In this document: positions 1-10,189 of the stretch, one piece after another
Layout of the letters: each line of letters begins with the position of its first letter
Position numbering within the stretch: the stretch's first letter is position 1
Notes under the pieces: model-generated
The model's database searches: none
What the model was told of the DNA's origin: nothing
The model's input: only the letters and a program-made list of their open reading frames with translations
Source: Mesostigma viride
Lineage: Eukaryota > Streptophyta > Mesostigmatophyceae > Mesostigmatales > Mesostigmataceae
Reading direction: 5' to 3'
Assembly: GCA_009746045.1 (NCBI GenBank)
Contig: RPFO01001952.1
Location: 126,001 to 184,943, forward strand
Length of the DNA stretch: 58,943 nucleotides
Made by a program: the position numbers and the translations under genes

Positions 1-877
1 ACAAGTGTGCAGCGTCGAGAGGATCATACGCGTGTTAGTGGACAGCTGGAGCTGAAGCTGGACTGCTGGACTTCAACAGCGCCGAGGCTATTGACAGGCC
101 AGGTGTCTTTGTGGTGTAGAATAGCGGGTCAACGTTATGAGGACTGGACAGAAAATGGAAAAGGACAATTTGCGGTGCGGAGCCAGATCGCTGGAATGAA
201 TGCGAAATCGCTGGCAGCCCTAAAAAGGGATTTCTTCTAGAAAGGAACGATTAGACGCAATGTTTGCTGGGCCACTCACACGCAAGGTGTGAGCGTGCAG
301 ATTGTCTGAAGGATATTATGCTTCGACCTTGCTGGACGTGACTCAATGTCGGACATTCCCAGGGACAGAAATGCCGGAGCCTCTAGGAGATGAGATCGGC
401 AACAGGGTAGCAATTTAGATTTGTCGGGATGCCTTCCTGCTTTTGTTGGCATGTGTGGTAGAAAGCCAGGACGGCAACTGGAATGCGGTTTCTATTCGCA
501 TGGTTCAGGCAGCAAGATAGTTTTGGCATTCCTGGCTGGACTGACAAGTGTGGCGTGTGTCATGCGTGTGGCATGACGAATGGTTTGGTTCATAGTCGAA
601 GAGGACTCTCACGCAGCGTGTAGTCTCTTCGAGTCTCTCGTTAGTGGCCTTCGTGTTTCTCCCTTTCCTTGGGAGCAAGGCCGGTAGCATGTCATGGAGC
701 GCTGCCTAACTGCGGGCTCGTGAGCATGGAGTGCATCGATATTGAGACTATCAACGTGTTGTAATTGTATTAACTTTCTCAATAAATTCCGCATGTGCGG
801 CTTCATCATCAGACTGTGCAAAGTGTGTGTTGTGAAAGCATTATTCTATAGCAGGGGAGGCAATAAGGTGGTCATCA
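1..877. other. Non-coding left edge, no gene recognised
   Basis: No open reading frame here has recognisable motifs, and the frames on both strands are short and overlapping. The stretch ends at the left copy of the 10-bp duplication that flanks the ORF1-only retroposon. Confidence 0.5.
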
Positions 878-922
878 GGCACGAGGTGGTCATCAGGCCA
901 AATTCAGTCAGGCTACTTGCAT

Positions 923-949
923 CAGATGCGTCTTTTCAAGACGCATCTG
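923..949. other. Perfect hairpin in the retroposon 5' leader
   Basis: Twelve-base arms (CAGATGCGTCTT and its complement) are separated by the three bases TTC. It lies about 40 bp upstream of the ORF1 ATG at 990. It may be an RNA structure in the leader or only a chance palindrome. Confidence 0.5.
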
Positions 950-989
950 CTAGTATAATCGGTTACGGCTGTAACGCAGTATTTTGCAA

Positions 990-2442
990 ATGCCACCAAA
1001 ACGCAGCCTTGACAAACATTTTGAGCTGTCGTCGGCATTCCCGTCGACAGCAGCACGTGCGACATCAACTCCTGCGGACGCCAACCTTTTTGCGCTGATC
1101 GAAGCTCTCCCCCCCGGTCTGCCTCCCTCGACGCAGTGCTCTACGCCAAATTCGTCGCCCATTCCCAAGAAAACCCGAACTTCCCATACCAAATGGGACG
1201 TCCGCCGCTTCGGCGCCGGCCAGCGGGATTTTTGCATCTTGGAAATCTTTACGCTCACGAAGGAACAATGTGACGATGTTATCAAGTTCCTGGCCCGCCA
1301 TGACGAACTTTTCCTGCCTACCCCTGGCGACAAGGTCACCAAGCCCGCCTGGGAATGGCTGCTTCAAGAACCGGAGGCGTACTTGAAGGCAGTCATCATG
1401 TGCAGCTACCTGCGCTGCGACGCCCACGACATCACCCAGATTGGCTACGCTGGCCTCAGGAGCCTCCTGCATGAGCGCAGACGGGCAGCCACAGCAGCTG
1501 CAGCATCCCCGCAGAGCAGCACCTCCCCCAGCACGGACTCCATCCGAGCTGCAGTGGCGGAGCAGCTGGCGCCGATGGCTGAGCAGCTCGCCGCCCTGAA
1601 CGCGCCTGACGGCCCACTCAACACTCTCTCGGCCAAGGTCAACAACATTGAAGCCAGAGTCGCCCTTAAGCTCCAGCCTCAGTTTACTGCTACGCAAGAG
1701 CACATTGCCACCAAAGTTTCCGAGGCCACAGCCACTGTGACCACCCGCCTTAACCAGGTGGAAGGCCGAGTCGGCCAAGGCACCGTGAAACTTGAGGCAG
1801 TTGCCGCCAAGGTAGACGCCCTGGCCACGCAGGTCCCCGAGATCGCCGAGCGAACGGCCACCATCGCCGCCCAACCTGCTGGTAGGGCTAGTGATGACCC
1901 CTCGACTCGCGCCTCCTGGGCGGACCTGCTCAAGAGCCAGGCATCCTCTACCACGACCGCCATCACCACCAAGCTCCAGGAGCTGGAAGACACGCGCCGC
2001 GAGGCCGCTGCATGACCGCGACCGTCGCCGCTGCCGGGTCATCCTCAGGCGCTTCGACATGCTGCCGGAGGAGACCCCAGACTCTCTTCTCGACGAGCTG
2101 AAGAAACAGCTCTTGGCGCGCATGCAGCTGCCAGGTGCGATACTGCAGGGCGCCTACCGCCTGCCCCATCCACGGGCCAAGGCTGGGCCCCCTCCAGTGG
2201 TCCTCACCTTCAGCGACATCACAGCCCGAGTTCGGTTCCTCTCTCGCCGCAAGAAGCTGGTGGACACCTCCTGGTCGCTTGACGACGACCTGACGCCAGC
2301 CCAGCAGCAGCAACGCCGCGATCAGTGGCCCGACTACATCCGCCACAAGACCAACCCCGAGAAGCCCCAAGTGTACTGGCGGGGCGGGGACCTCTACGTC
2401 AACAAGAAACTGTGGAAGCCCCCCCGGGCTTCCCCGGGATAG
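990..2442 (+). pseudogene. LINE ORF1-like nucleic-acid-binding protein, one frameshift
   Basis: The first ATG is at 990 (MPPKRSLDKHFELSS). The first frame runs to a TGA at 2013-2015 and has a Ser/Pro/Ala-rich N-terminus, a compact domain with regularly spaced hydrophobic residues (around 1240-1470), then a long Ala/Gln/Thr region with heptad-like spacing (roughly 1550-1990), consistent with the coiled coil of L1-type ORF1 proteins. Another frame continues immediately with RRCRVILRRFDMLPEE, then PPPVVLTFSDI, a DDDLTPAQQQQRR motif and YWRGGDLYVN, ending at 2442. This order (RVIL.., VVLTF.., DDDLTP..., Y...G.LYV) matches the C-terminal RNA-binding half of ORF1p/transposase-22-type proteins. One indel near 2000-2012 separates the halves, so this copy is probably dead. 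Assignment to the ORF1 class is by motif order only. Confidence 0.7.
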
Positions 2443-2812
2443 AGCACTCCAGCTAGTTGTCTAGATGGGGGCAATCGATGATGGGATAGCTTAGGCATTA
2501 CAGCACTTGAAACGATATTAGCGCACAGCGTTATAGTACCTTCAATTAGCTCTGGCACCTTGTGGCCATCAGCTTGCGCCTTAATTAGCCGACGTCTTGA
2601 GCCCACCTCACATTTGTAGCATAAGCTATGCGTCAGCCTACCTATGGTATTGCACTGGTTGTATTGCACCCACAGTGTTGCGCCCCGGCACCATGCCGTG
2701 GAGAGAGCGCTCTGTGGCCTGCCCACCTGCGGCAGTGAGAGAAGCTAGGGCGCCCTCCCTCCTTCTCACTGTGTATATAGGGTTGAAGGTTCCTTTACTC
2801 TGTATTGGCACC

Positions 2813-2850
2813 CACGTGACGCAGTCACGTGCTTATTAATTAATTAATTA
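2813..2850 (+). repeat. 3' stem-loop followed by TTAA-repeat tail
   Basis: CACGTGAC and GTCACGTG pair across a GCA loop (2813-2831). They are followed directly by about 18 bp of TTAA repeats and then the right TSD. A stem-loop before a simple-repeat tail is how several non-LTR reverse transcriptases recognise their template; here the role is inferred. Confidence 0.6.
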
Positions 2851-2859
2851 GGCACGAGG

Positions 2860-4153
2860 GACAGTTCCTTGTCCTCGGCTGAGAGCCCTCCTTTCTTTAA
2901 TCATGGGACAGGTCCTCGCCCACCCCACAGGGCATGCAGTTATGGCAGGCACATCAGCTCAGCTCATTTGGGTTTTACCAAATTAAGCTGAGTGGCCAGC
3001 CGCCATGGTGGCGCCGGAGATTGTGGCACGCAGACGCGACACAGCGCATCAGCCGCGGGTGGAGCTTCCCAGGTAGATGAAGCACGCTCATTGCGTATGA
3101 CAGCTCCTTGAGTATTATTAGTAGGAAATCCAGGCCGCGCGTCCTGGACAGGCTGTTGAGAATGAAACTCACAAGCGGCTGGCTGTCGGTATGCACAGTC
3201 GTGGTCAGTACCAAACGAGCATCCAGCCAGTGACGTACTTGCCCATCTAGCGCAAAAATTGCTCTAGATACATGGACGCCTTGATGCACTCACACATGCC
3301 CCGCGACACTCATTGGTATCCGACCCAACTGCCACCCTGCGACACAACCTTGAGTACCACCCACATGCAGAGCGAACCATTGCCCTTGGTTGGAGAGCAC
3401 AAACAAGCCCGGCACCCATGCGAGCTCTCGTCTTGGTGAGCTCCCTGCCCTCGCCAGACGTGTCAGCAAAGCAAGGCAACACAATCGGCTGAGAAAGAGA
3501 CAAACCAGAAAGTACGACACCCTGGCTCTCAGCAACATACTGCTCAATGATAACAGACGGGGAAACGAGAGCCAACACGTACCTCATCCACGTACAGTCC
3601 TGCTCAACACCAGCAGGTCAGGCCCACACACCGCTGCCATCCAGCCGAGCTTGCCACGCAATCGGCTCCACAAACCCTTGGCGCACAACTCCTCCACATC
3701 GCGCATTATATAATGCTCCAGGCTCCGTGTACTTGTTATAGGAATGCCCAAGTGCATCGACCGGTGCTTACCCGGCACCACCCGCAGCGTTTGCACCACC
3801 CCGCAAAACACACGCGGCGTCTGCGGCCCCCGGCAATTGCTGCCGGCAATTGCTGCAACTCAGTGAACTCACCCACTGGGAACCGCCGCCCAATGTCAGC
3901 ATGGAATGCATGCAAGGCTGATCGACCGCGAAGCAATAACACGCAAGTCATCCCCATGCAGTTGTACAAACATAGGACCAGACGGCATCCGCGCCACGAA
4001 CAGCAATGGGTCGTACGGAGATACCTCAAACTCAGACTGCATGCAATCTCACCCAACGCACCCATGAGGGTTATCCTCCAAACAATCGACACGCTCTGCA
4101 GACCCTCTATAGTCTTGCACAGATCGACCATGAACTCAGACATGACCACCTCC
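2860..4153. other. Intergenic, no gene recognised
   Basis: Several frames of 75-190 codons are open on both strands, but none shows a domain or splice-consistent extension. It holds the target site of the second ORF1-only retroposon at its right edge. Confidence 0.45.
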
Positions 4154-4944
4154 TTCCAGAACGGACCCACCCCCTTTCTCCTCACCGCGGCCCCTCCCCC
4201 TTGCTCCTCACCTTTGACACCATGGCGGATAAGATGGAGTTCCTCAAGCGTCGCAAGCCGCTTGGGGGGACCTCTTACACGCTGGACGATGACTTGACCT
4301 AATTGACGCAGCAACAACGGCGACGGGAGCTCTAGCCGACCTACCTCCAGCTGGATCCGGCAGACGGCGGGGCAGAAGCCGGTCTACTGGATCGAAGGGC
4401 CGGGGCGGACATCTAGTAACGTCGCCCACAAGCCCTAGCTGGCAGGCGACCCCTGCCCCCCCAGCCACCCTAGCCACCCCAGCCTAGGGAATATATAGCA
4501 GTAGTGTAGACTAGAAAGCTTAGTGATGTGGCCATGTATGCCTACGTGATGGGCCCACGCCAGCCCTTGCAATAGCCGTAGCAATTTCGAGGCATGCTTT
4601 GCCCATCATGCAGGGAGTTACTCGCTGCTGAGAGGTCATGAGTACACCGACCAGCTATAGCCTAGCCATATATACCTTCCACCCCATATGTCATGCAGGC
4701 GCCTTTTAGGCCCTCTCCTCAAGCCGCCCTGTGTGCTTGTGCTTGTTTAGTAGGAGGCATGAACCATCATGGCGGTGCAGGTGCACCTTGTGCACCCAGA
4801 GCAGGTGATAGTTGTACATCCTACACCTGCAGGTTGTCGCCCTGATTGTATTACAAACCCATAGATGCCCCTTTCTCAGGGCTATGTGTTACATATGCTC
4901 CCCACGGAGCTATGATTTTAATTAATTAATTAATTCCAGAACGG
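4154..4944 (+). mobile_element. Second, 5'-truncated ORF1-only retroposon with 11-bp TSD
   Basis: TTCCAGAACGG occurs at 4154-4164 and again at 4934-4944. The body begins inside an ORF1 C-terminal domain, continues through about 480 bp of 3' sequence different from that of the first element, and ends in a stem-loop (GCTCC/GGAGC, 4897-4910) and a TTAA-repeat tail (about 4916-4935). The organisation matches the first copy but the 3' UTR is unlike it, so these are two lineages of one element class. No ORF2 lies between ORF1 and the tail here either. Confidence 0.75.
4165..4441 (+). pseudogene. Degenerate ORF1 C-terminal domain
   Basis: The reading HRGPSPLLLTFDTMADK, FLKRRKPLGGTS and LDDDLT aligns with AGPPPVVLTFSDITA, FLSRRKKLVDTS and LDDDLTP of the copy at 990-2442. 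A stop follows DDDLT at 4300-4302. The conserved end KPVYWIEG is found only in another frame (about 4375-4400), so there is at least one stop and one frameshift. It is a non-functional 5'-truncated remnant. Confidence 0.65.
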
Positions 4945-4954
4945 CGGCGTCTGC

Positions 4955-5160
4955 AGTTAGGTGAAATAGTGCCGGAACCTTTTTGCCGTTGGGGCAAATC
5001 GGTCCGGAACACTATTTTGCCCGGAATCACCACTTCCGAGCACCCAAGTTAATTCGGCCGAATTAACTTGGGTGCTCGGAAGTGGTGATTCCGGGCAAAA
5101 TAGTGTTCCGGACCGATTTGCCCCAACGGCAAAAAGGTTCCGGCACTATTTCACCTAACT
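4955..5160. mobile_element. Perfect 206-bp palindrome (foldback MITE)
   Basis: Two 103-bp arms are exact reverse complements with no spacer, centred between 5057 and 5058 in CGG|CCG. The outer ends read AGTTAGGTG and CACCTAACT. A related unit occurs at 5294-5403. The symmetry and the second copy suggest a foldback element. A perfect unspaced palindrome could also come from a recent head-to-head duplication. Confidence 0.75.
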
Positions 5161-5169
5161 AAGACCTGT

Positions 5170-5215
5170 GCACCTTGGAGGTCAGGGGTTCGAAACCTGC
5201 CAGAGACAGTTCCGG
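5170..5215 (+). ncRNA. Possible tRNA-derived B box (SINE-like)
   Basis: GGGGTTCGAAACC at about 5187 matches the RNA polymerase III B-box consensus and sits in a short stem (CAGG/CCTG). No A box or tRNA fold is visible because the left side is the palindrome. At most a SINE remnant. Confidence 0.25.
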
Positions 5216-5293
5216 CGCAATATCATTTGCGTGCACTAGCCTAGGCGGCTGTCTCCAGGTCTATTCGACTCCCCCTCCACGAGGCCAGGTTTT

Positions 5294-5403
5294 AGTTAGG
5301 TGAAATAGTGCCGGAACCTTTTTGCCGTTGGGGCAAATCGGTCCGGAACACTATTTTGCCCGGAATCACCACTTCCGAGCACCCAAGTTAATTCGGCCTA
5401 ACT
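5294..5403 (+). mobile_element. Single-arm derivative of the foldback palindrome
   Basis: Positions 5294-5396 repeat the left arm of the 4955-5160 palindrome without change. The unit then closes with CCTAACT instead of the full second arm, so it keeps both AGTTAGG/CCTAACT termini but only seven bases of the other arm. It looks like a deletion derivative or the parent MITE of the palindrome. Confidence 0.65.
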
Positions 5404-6264
5404 TCTGCACCACTAAAGGTGGAGTACCCTCCCAAGTCCCACACCTCTTGCCCGCCACCTCCTCGCTAGTCGCTAGAGTTAGGAAATGCGCACTTGACAT
5501 CAATGGACGCACACGCATAGTCCTTAATTGCCCTCGTCCAGAAGGCTGAGAAAAATCATGCTAACCATCCTGAACGCGTCCCATGCCATCCCTGGGGTAT
5601 AGAGCTCCTCCTTGGCCAGCGGGCTAGTACCTGCAAACTAGCTCTTGCGATACCGGCCTCACTGACGTAGCAGATATCTCCACACCTGCCTTCACCTTGT
5701 GGGACAGCACCATCTTCACTGAGCGGAAGCACCCTAGCCCCCTTTGGCACCGGCCGTATCAAGCGGTTCAGACACCCCGGCCGTGGCCCTGCCACTCCTC
5801 AAGTGCCTTACGACGGAATGCACACCACCAGCTCGAGAACCCACTAGGCATCAGTGACATCTGCAGTACCAGCTCAAGGAACATGTGATCGGGGAATGTG
5901 CGGCTATGTCCCTCTCAGTGATTCCTATGCTGTGGGGAATCATGCAGTAATGCAGGCATAACCAGGTCAGCAGCTGGCGGGAGATCAGCGCCCCACGCTA
6001 CATCCTCCGTACCCGACAGTGCTGCTAGCCTAGCCACTGTGCTGCAAATGCGACTCGGAGAGGCTCAATTAACTGACTTGTAAGACTAGCTGTAGCTCTA
6101 TCGACCCGTGACCTACTCGGGTAAGCATTGAATGAGCTCTGAATCCGCACATCAGGATGGTCAAGGAAAGGAAGTCCTAAAATGGCGGGTCTATCGTACG
6201 TACCCCTCGAGCACGCAAAACGGCATCTTCCTCCCCAAGATCGTCAGCCGGGTTGGCAAAAACG
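5404..6264. other. Intergenic, no gene recognised
   Basis: Frames of up to about 80 codons on either strand have no recognisable motif, and no repeat was noticed. Confidence 0.4.
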
Positions 6265-6681
6265 TGTACGGGGTATAATACGCGGACCTAAAAATACGGT
6301 ATAATACGTGGGGGTTGTAAAATACGCGGCGGTGTATAACGCCGCCCACGCTGCTCTCCGTCTCCTCCGGCGACAGTTCTGTCACCTGTCACCGTGGGGG
6401 TGAGCATATGGGTAAAGATACGATGGCGCGGCAAGTGGCCACTAGACGCGCAGGTATAATACGCGACTGTATAAAATACGGGGCGGTATAATACGCGACT
6501 GTTTTTGTGTTCCAATTGTCAGTCACCCAATTAGCACGCTCATTCATGATGTTCATGCAGTTATTGCAACTGAAATTTGGTGTGTATGCTTATTCATGAA
6601 CACTGATGTCATCCATTTGTGCCCTGCAATCCTATCTGATTATGATTTGTTAAATGCAGGGGGGAGCAGGCTGCAACGGGA
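6265..6681 (+). repeat. Left arm of a long inverted repeat, rich in GGTATAATACG
   Basis: The arm matches the reverse complement of 8016-8270, from GGGTATAATACGCGG motifs through CAATTGTCAGTCACCC and AAATTTGGTGT to GCAGGGGGGAGCA. The outer half carries about six variants of GGTATAATACG or GTAAAATACG. Such clustered subterminal motifs are typical transposase-binding sites of hAT-type elements, and a hAT fragment lies between the arms. Confidence 0.65.
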
Positions 6682-7393
6682 AGCTTAAAAGGAAGCCATC
6701 CACGAATGCATGAGAGGATATAATTAAGACACAATTAAATTTAAGGACCTTGCTCTCACTAGGATCCCACATGCAACAAGCTCCATACACCTACATACAC
6801 ACATGTGCACACACATACATACACACATGTGCACACACATTCATTATTGACAAAATGCACAACAGCACCCCCGCTGCCATGGAGATTACGTTCCACGTTG
6901 GTCCATGCAATTAGTAATAGTACCGGCTACGCCCCCTTCTCAAGAAGGTTCCAGCCGTGTTCAGCCCGTCTCACGTTTCGCCGGGTTGTTATGTACGCCG
7001 CACTTTTGCGATAAAATGCGGGATAAAGCATATTATGGGCCTCGACGTATTTTACGCGTATTTTACGTCTGACCACGCGGTTTGGACTTAGAATTTTTCG
7101 GGGGTACCAGCGGGCAGCGGGCACTGGCGCGGTGCCCAGATTCTGGGCGCGGCGCGCTCACTGCACATTTGAGATTTTTACTACTAGAAGTAGATGCGTA
7201 CAGTTCTTTTCATAAAGCGCAAGCCTTGCAAAATGTTTGGCCGGTAGGAGACAGCTAGGACTAGGTACATAACGCATAATAACAGTGTGCCAGCAAATGC
7301 CAGCTGTGCTACTGACGGTGTAATGCAACAATATAGCGACGACGAGGCCAGTGCGACTGTGCGACAGTGTACAGCCATTTTCGATTTGCAGCC
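6682..7393 (+). promoter_or_regulatory. Upstream region of the hAT transposase fragment
   Basis: From about 7090 to 7393 this is close to the reverse complement of about 34880-35222, the same region of a second hAT copy. Shared landmarks include ATTTTTCGGGG, the GGTACCAGCGGGCAGCG block and TTGGCCGGTAGGAGACAG. Nearer the left, TTTTACGCGTATTTTACG repeats the ATACG motif of the flanking arms. It presumably holds the element's 5' end and promoter; no TATA box was identified. Confidence 0.5.
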
Positions 7394-7948
7394 ATGAGGA
7401 AGAAAGGGCCTGAATGGGATTTCGTTCTCGAGAAGAAAGAAGCAGTCACAGATGCTGTTAGTAACAAAACGCAGTTTGTGTCGAATAAGTTCTGCTCATT
7501 TTGCAACAAGAAGTTCTCATACGGGGCGGGGGCAATCAGCGTATTCCGAGTCCGTGCACACTTTGCCGGAATCGCAGGGGAAGGGATGTTACCCTGCGAC
7601 AAAATTCCACCGAATATCCGGAGCAAGTTTCTCAGGATGTATAACAACAAGTCGCAGCAGTCAGACGCCAAGAAGCAGCACAATTTGAACAGGGCAATGG
7701 CGGAGATGGGAGGGGCTGCGCCGGCTGACTTGTCGTCGGTTCCCAGCAAAGGCCAGCTGAGCATCACCAAATGGCTGGTTCCCGTCGACGAGAAAGGTGT
7801 CCTGGCAGCTGCTGGCTGCCGAATTTTTTATCGAGAACGGCATTGCCTTCAATGCGGCTGAGAGCGCCTCTTTCAAGCAGATGGTGGCCGGCATGATCCA
7901 GTACAAAGGAGGGCACGTCACCCCTCCTTCTCGGAAGTTGTGTCTTAT
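7394..7948 (+). pseudogene. hAT transposase N-terminal fragment (BED zinc finger plus DUF659-like)
   Basis: The ATG at 7394 begins MRKKGPEWDFVLEKKEA. Residues about 35-75 carry a BED-type zinc finger: FCSFCNKKF, a basic VRAHFAGIAGEG stretch supplying the histidine, then MLPCDKIP. This CxxC...H...C spacing is typical of Ac/hAT transposases of plants and algae. A shift at about 7800 moves coding to another frame, reading EFFIENGIAFNAAESASF and then TPPSRK, which matches the start of the DUF659 domain following the BED finger in many hAT proteins. Coding then stops. The RNase-H catalytic core and C-terminal hATC dimerisation domain are absent, so it is a truncated, frameshifted relic. It would have bound element ends and catalysed cut-and-paste transposition. 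Confidence 0.8.
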
Positions 7949-8015
7949 GTCCTCTCATGCATTATATAGTGGATGGCTTTCCTTACAATCAATTAATTAA
8001 TTGAATCCTTACTAT

Positions 8016-8270
8016 TCCCGTTGCAGCATGCTCCCCCCTGCATTTAACAAATCATAATCAGATAGGATTGCAGGGCATAAATGGAAGATGTTAATAAATA
8101 AGCATATACACCAAATTTCAGTTGTAATAACTGCATGACCATCATCAAGGAGCGTGCTAATTGGGTGACTGACAATTGGACCACAAAAACTGTCGCGCAT
8201 TTTACCACCGCGTATTTTATACCCCCCACGTATAATACGCGTATTTTAAGGCCACGTATTATACCCCGCA
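8016..8270 (-). repeat. Right arm of the long inverted repeat
   Basis: Reverse-complement partner of 6265-6681, including the GCAGCATGCTCCCCCCTGC inner end and ATACG-rich outer end. The arms differ by small indels and substitutions, so they are old. Confidence 0.65.
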
Positions 8271-8429
8271 CACATATTTTACAACCTGGACGTTTCGAGA
8301 CTGAACAACAAGTCTCCAGTGGACATGTGTGTAGTACTCCTACACACACAGATCTCGAATGATTTATCTAGTACCAAATCCGAAAGGCTTGCATCACTCC
8401 CCGGAAAGGAGAACTTTTGCGGATGACTG

Positions 8430-8560
8430 TAGGTGTCAGTTGGCGATGCCTTATAGGATCCGGAGACGTCCGTCCTATAGTCAGCAAAATTTGGTGCGAG
8501 AGGTCCCCAGTTCGATTCCGGCCTGGATTCATTTGCAGATCGCGTTTTCCGCGGACCGGC
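8430..8560 (+). ncRNA. tRNA-like segment, probable SINE head
   Basis: AGTTCGATTCC at about 8509 resembles the T-arm/B box, GGTGTCAGTTGG at about 8430 resembles an A box, and TATAGGA...TCCTATA between them forms a stem. The T-stem mispairs and the spacing is too long for a working tRNA, so it is read as a SINE-type remnant. Confidence 0.3.
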
Positions 8561-9532
8561 ACTGAACGCAAATGGTTTTCACCTTTGCGGCGTGCCAAAT
8601 CAGAAAATCAGAATTTCAGCCAGCATGACCATAGCAGCGCATGCAGCCCTTGTTCTCACTTTACTATTGCTAGTAACTTGTGAGTTATAACTTAATGTTC
8701 CATCCATCACATGGGTCCATGCAACCATGCATCGGCCATCACCCACTGCCCTCACATACTACACTGGCTCAACATGGTATAAGGCAAAAGACTCATTCAT
8801 AGATCATGCCAGGCATGACCCATTACAGTACCAACCCGCGGTAACGCAACTAGTTACGCAACTAATAAAAAAAAATTAAATGACGTATTTATATGAAGGA
8901 AGTGTAGGGCTACCCAACGCCACCTTCCGTTGCGTAAAAGCTTATGTCTACAGAAAGATACGGGGTCAGGAAGAATCGCCATAGCCAGTTCCGCAAAAGG
9001 CACTCACCGATTTTGCGGTTCCGCAACGAGGGAGAAACGCAACAAACATGGGGTACCCTCGATGTAGGGGCCAATAATGAACTGACGCGTTGCGGTTAAA
9101 AAGGATGCGGCGGAAGTCAGAAGTCTGAAATTGATCGATCCTCAGTTATTACGTCTGGCTTCCTCGTATTTACGAAAGGTGCGTAAGGGCTGCCACCGGT
9201 ACGTACAGTACGTAGTACCAGGTCCGCCATGGCATATCGACGTGTTAAAATTTGGCATACACGCCAAAATTAATTTTGCCCGACAGGCTCATGAAATATA
9301 ATGTGTTCGCTTGGACTGTTTATATGTACTGAAAGCATAGCATCATTGACGATGGCTTGTGCGAAATCCTCACATTAATATGTAAAGTACTAATCGTGGA
9401 TCGGACGTGCATAACGTGCATGTACCAAAAAATTTGTGGGCGCGGTGTACGTATTTTTCACACTTGATCATCGTGAACCGGCGTGTACCCTCGTCCGGCG
9501 CACGCATTACATACTACATACACGTGTACGTA
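8561..9532. other. Intergenic; holds one short dispersed repeat
   Basis: No gene seen. About 8833-8866 (ACCAACCCGCGGTAACGCAA and the next 14 bases) is repeated in inverted orientation near 27395-27432. Confidence 0.4.
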
Positions 9533-9615
9533 CGACAGGACAACAGCTATCTATCAATGATGATAGATAGCTGTTTGTCCTGTCGGTCATTGATAGATAG
9601 CTGTTGTCCTGTCGG
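9533..9615. repeat. Hairpin with an extra arm
   Basis: CGACAGGACAACAGCTATC pairs with the inverted copy at 9561-9585 across a four-base loop. A further copy in the same orientation as the second arm follows at 9587-9615. Confidence 0.6.
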
Positions 9616-9839
9616 AGATAGTACAACAATTACAATACATTATCACTTGATCTTAGCTTGCAATTTATAAACATTAAATCATCATTTTTAAAAGGAACAA
9701 ATATAATTGATCATCCACAAGTCCGCCTGTAAGTGGGTGCACACGGGTGTACACTACGGGTGTACACAGGTGTACACGCCGGGTGTATTATGTAGTAGAA
9801 ACAGCCCGGTACATGCTCTACTACCAGTCTGCCACACGC

Positions 9840-10080
9840 TAAGTGTCGTTGGTATGTAGCTAGTGGCGTGACCCACAACGTCGTTGTGGGTCACGCTCCA
9901 CTTCGGTCTACTGCCACACGCCGTGTCGGCGCTTGGTATCTACATCTATGTGGTGGCGTGACCCACAACGTCGTTGTGGGTCACGCTCCACTTCGGTCTA
10001 TGTACTGCCATGCCACACGCTAAGTGTCGGCGCTTGGTATGTAAGCTTACTGTATTTAGTCATTTTAGTGGCGTGATCCA
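9840..10080. repeat. 90-bp tandem units each with a 31-base palindrome
   Basis: GCGTGACCCACAACG, T, and the inverse arm form 31-base palindromes at 9866-9896 and 9956-9986, exactly 90 bp apart. CTCCACTTCGGTCTA and (G)CCACACGC blocks repeat with them, and a partial third unit ends near 10080. Confidence 0.7.
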
Positions 10081-10189
10081 CAACGAAGCCGATACATGTG
10101 TACCCTCATCTGACACTTATGTACTAATACCGTCTCTGACACATATGTAAGTACTAATAATGCCGTCTCCCAAGGTACGCAATCTACCG

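Larger units (their letters stand above)
878..2859 (+). mobile_element. ORF1-only non-LTR retroposon with (TTAA)n tail and 10-bp TSD
   Basis: The direct repeat AGGCACGAGG lies at 878-887 and again at 2850-2859. Between the copies the unit runs from a 5' leader containing a 12-bp-arm hairpin (923-949), through one ORF1-type coding region (990-2442), then about 390 bp of 3' untranslated sequence, a stem-loop (CACGTGAC/GTCACGTG, 2813-2831) and a TTAA-repeat tail (2833-2850). No endonuclease or reverse transcriptase is present between the TSDs. The structure is that of a target-primed insertion encoding only the RNA-binding ORF1 protein, like the half-L1 (HAL1) elements known in mammals. The element would depend on reverse transcriptase supplied in trans. 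Whether the 5' end is complete cannot be told from one copy. Confidence 0.75.

Noticed and set aside
4060-4153. A reading MRVILQTIDTL that looks like the RVILRRFDML start of the ORF1 C-terminal domain
   Set aside because: It lies outside the TSD (4154-4164) of the second retroposon, so the likeness is taken as chance.
3264-4317. Overlapping frames of 85-190 codons on both strands
   Set aside because: No motif, no splice-consistent extension, and the right part overlaps the degenerate ORF1 remnant.
8430-8560. A functional tRNA gene
   Set aside because: The T-stem has mispairs, A-to-B-box spacing is abnormal and no acceptor stem could be formed; kept only as a SINE-like remnant.
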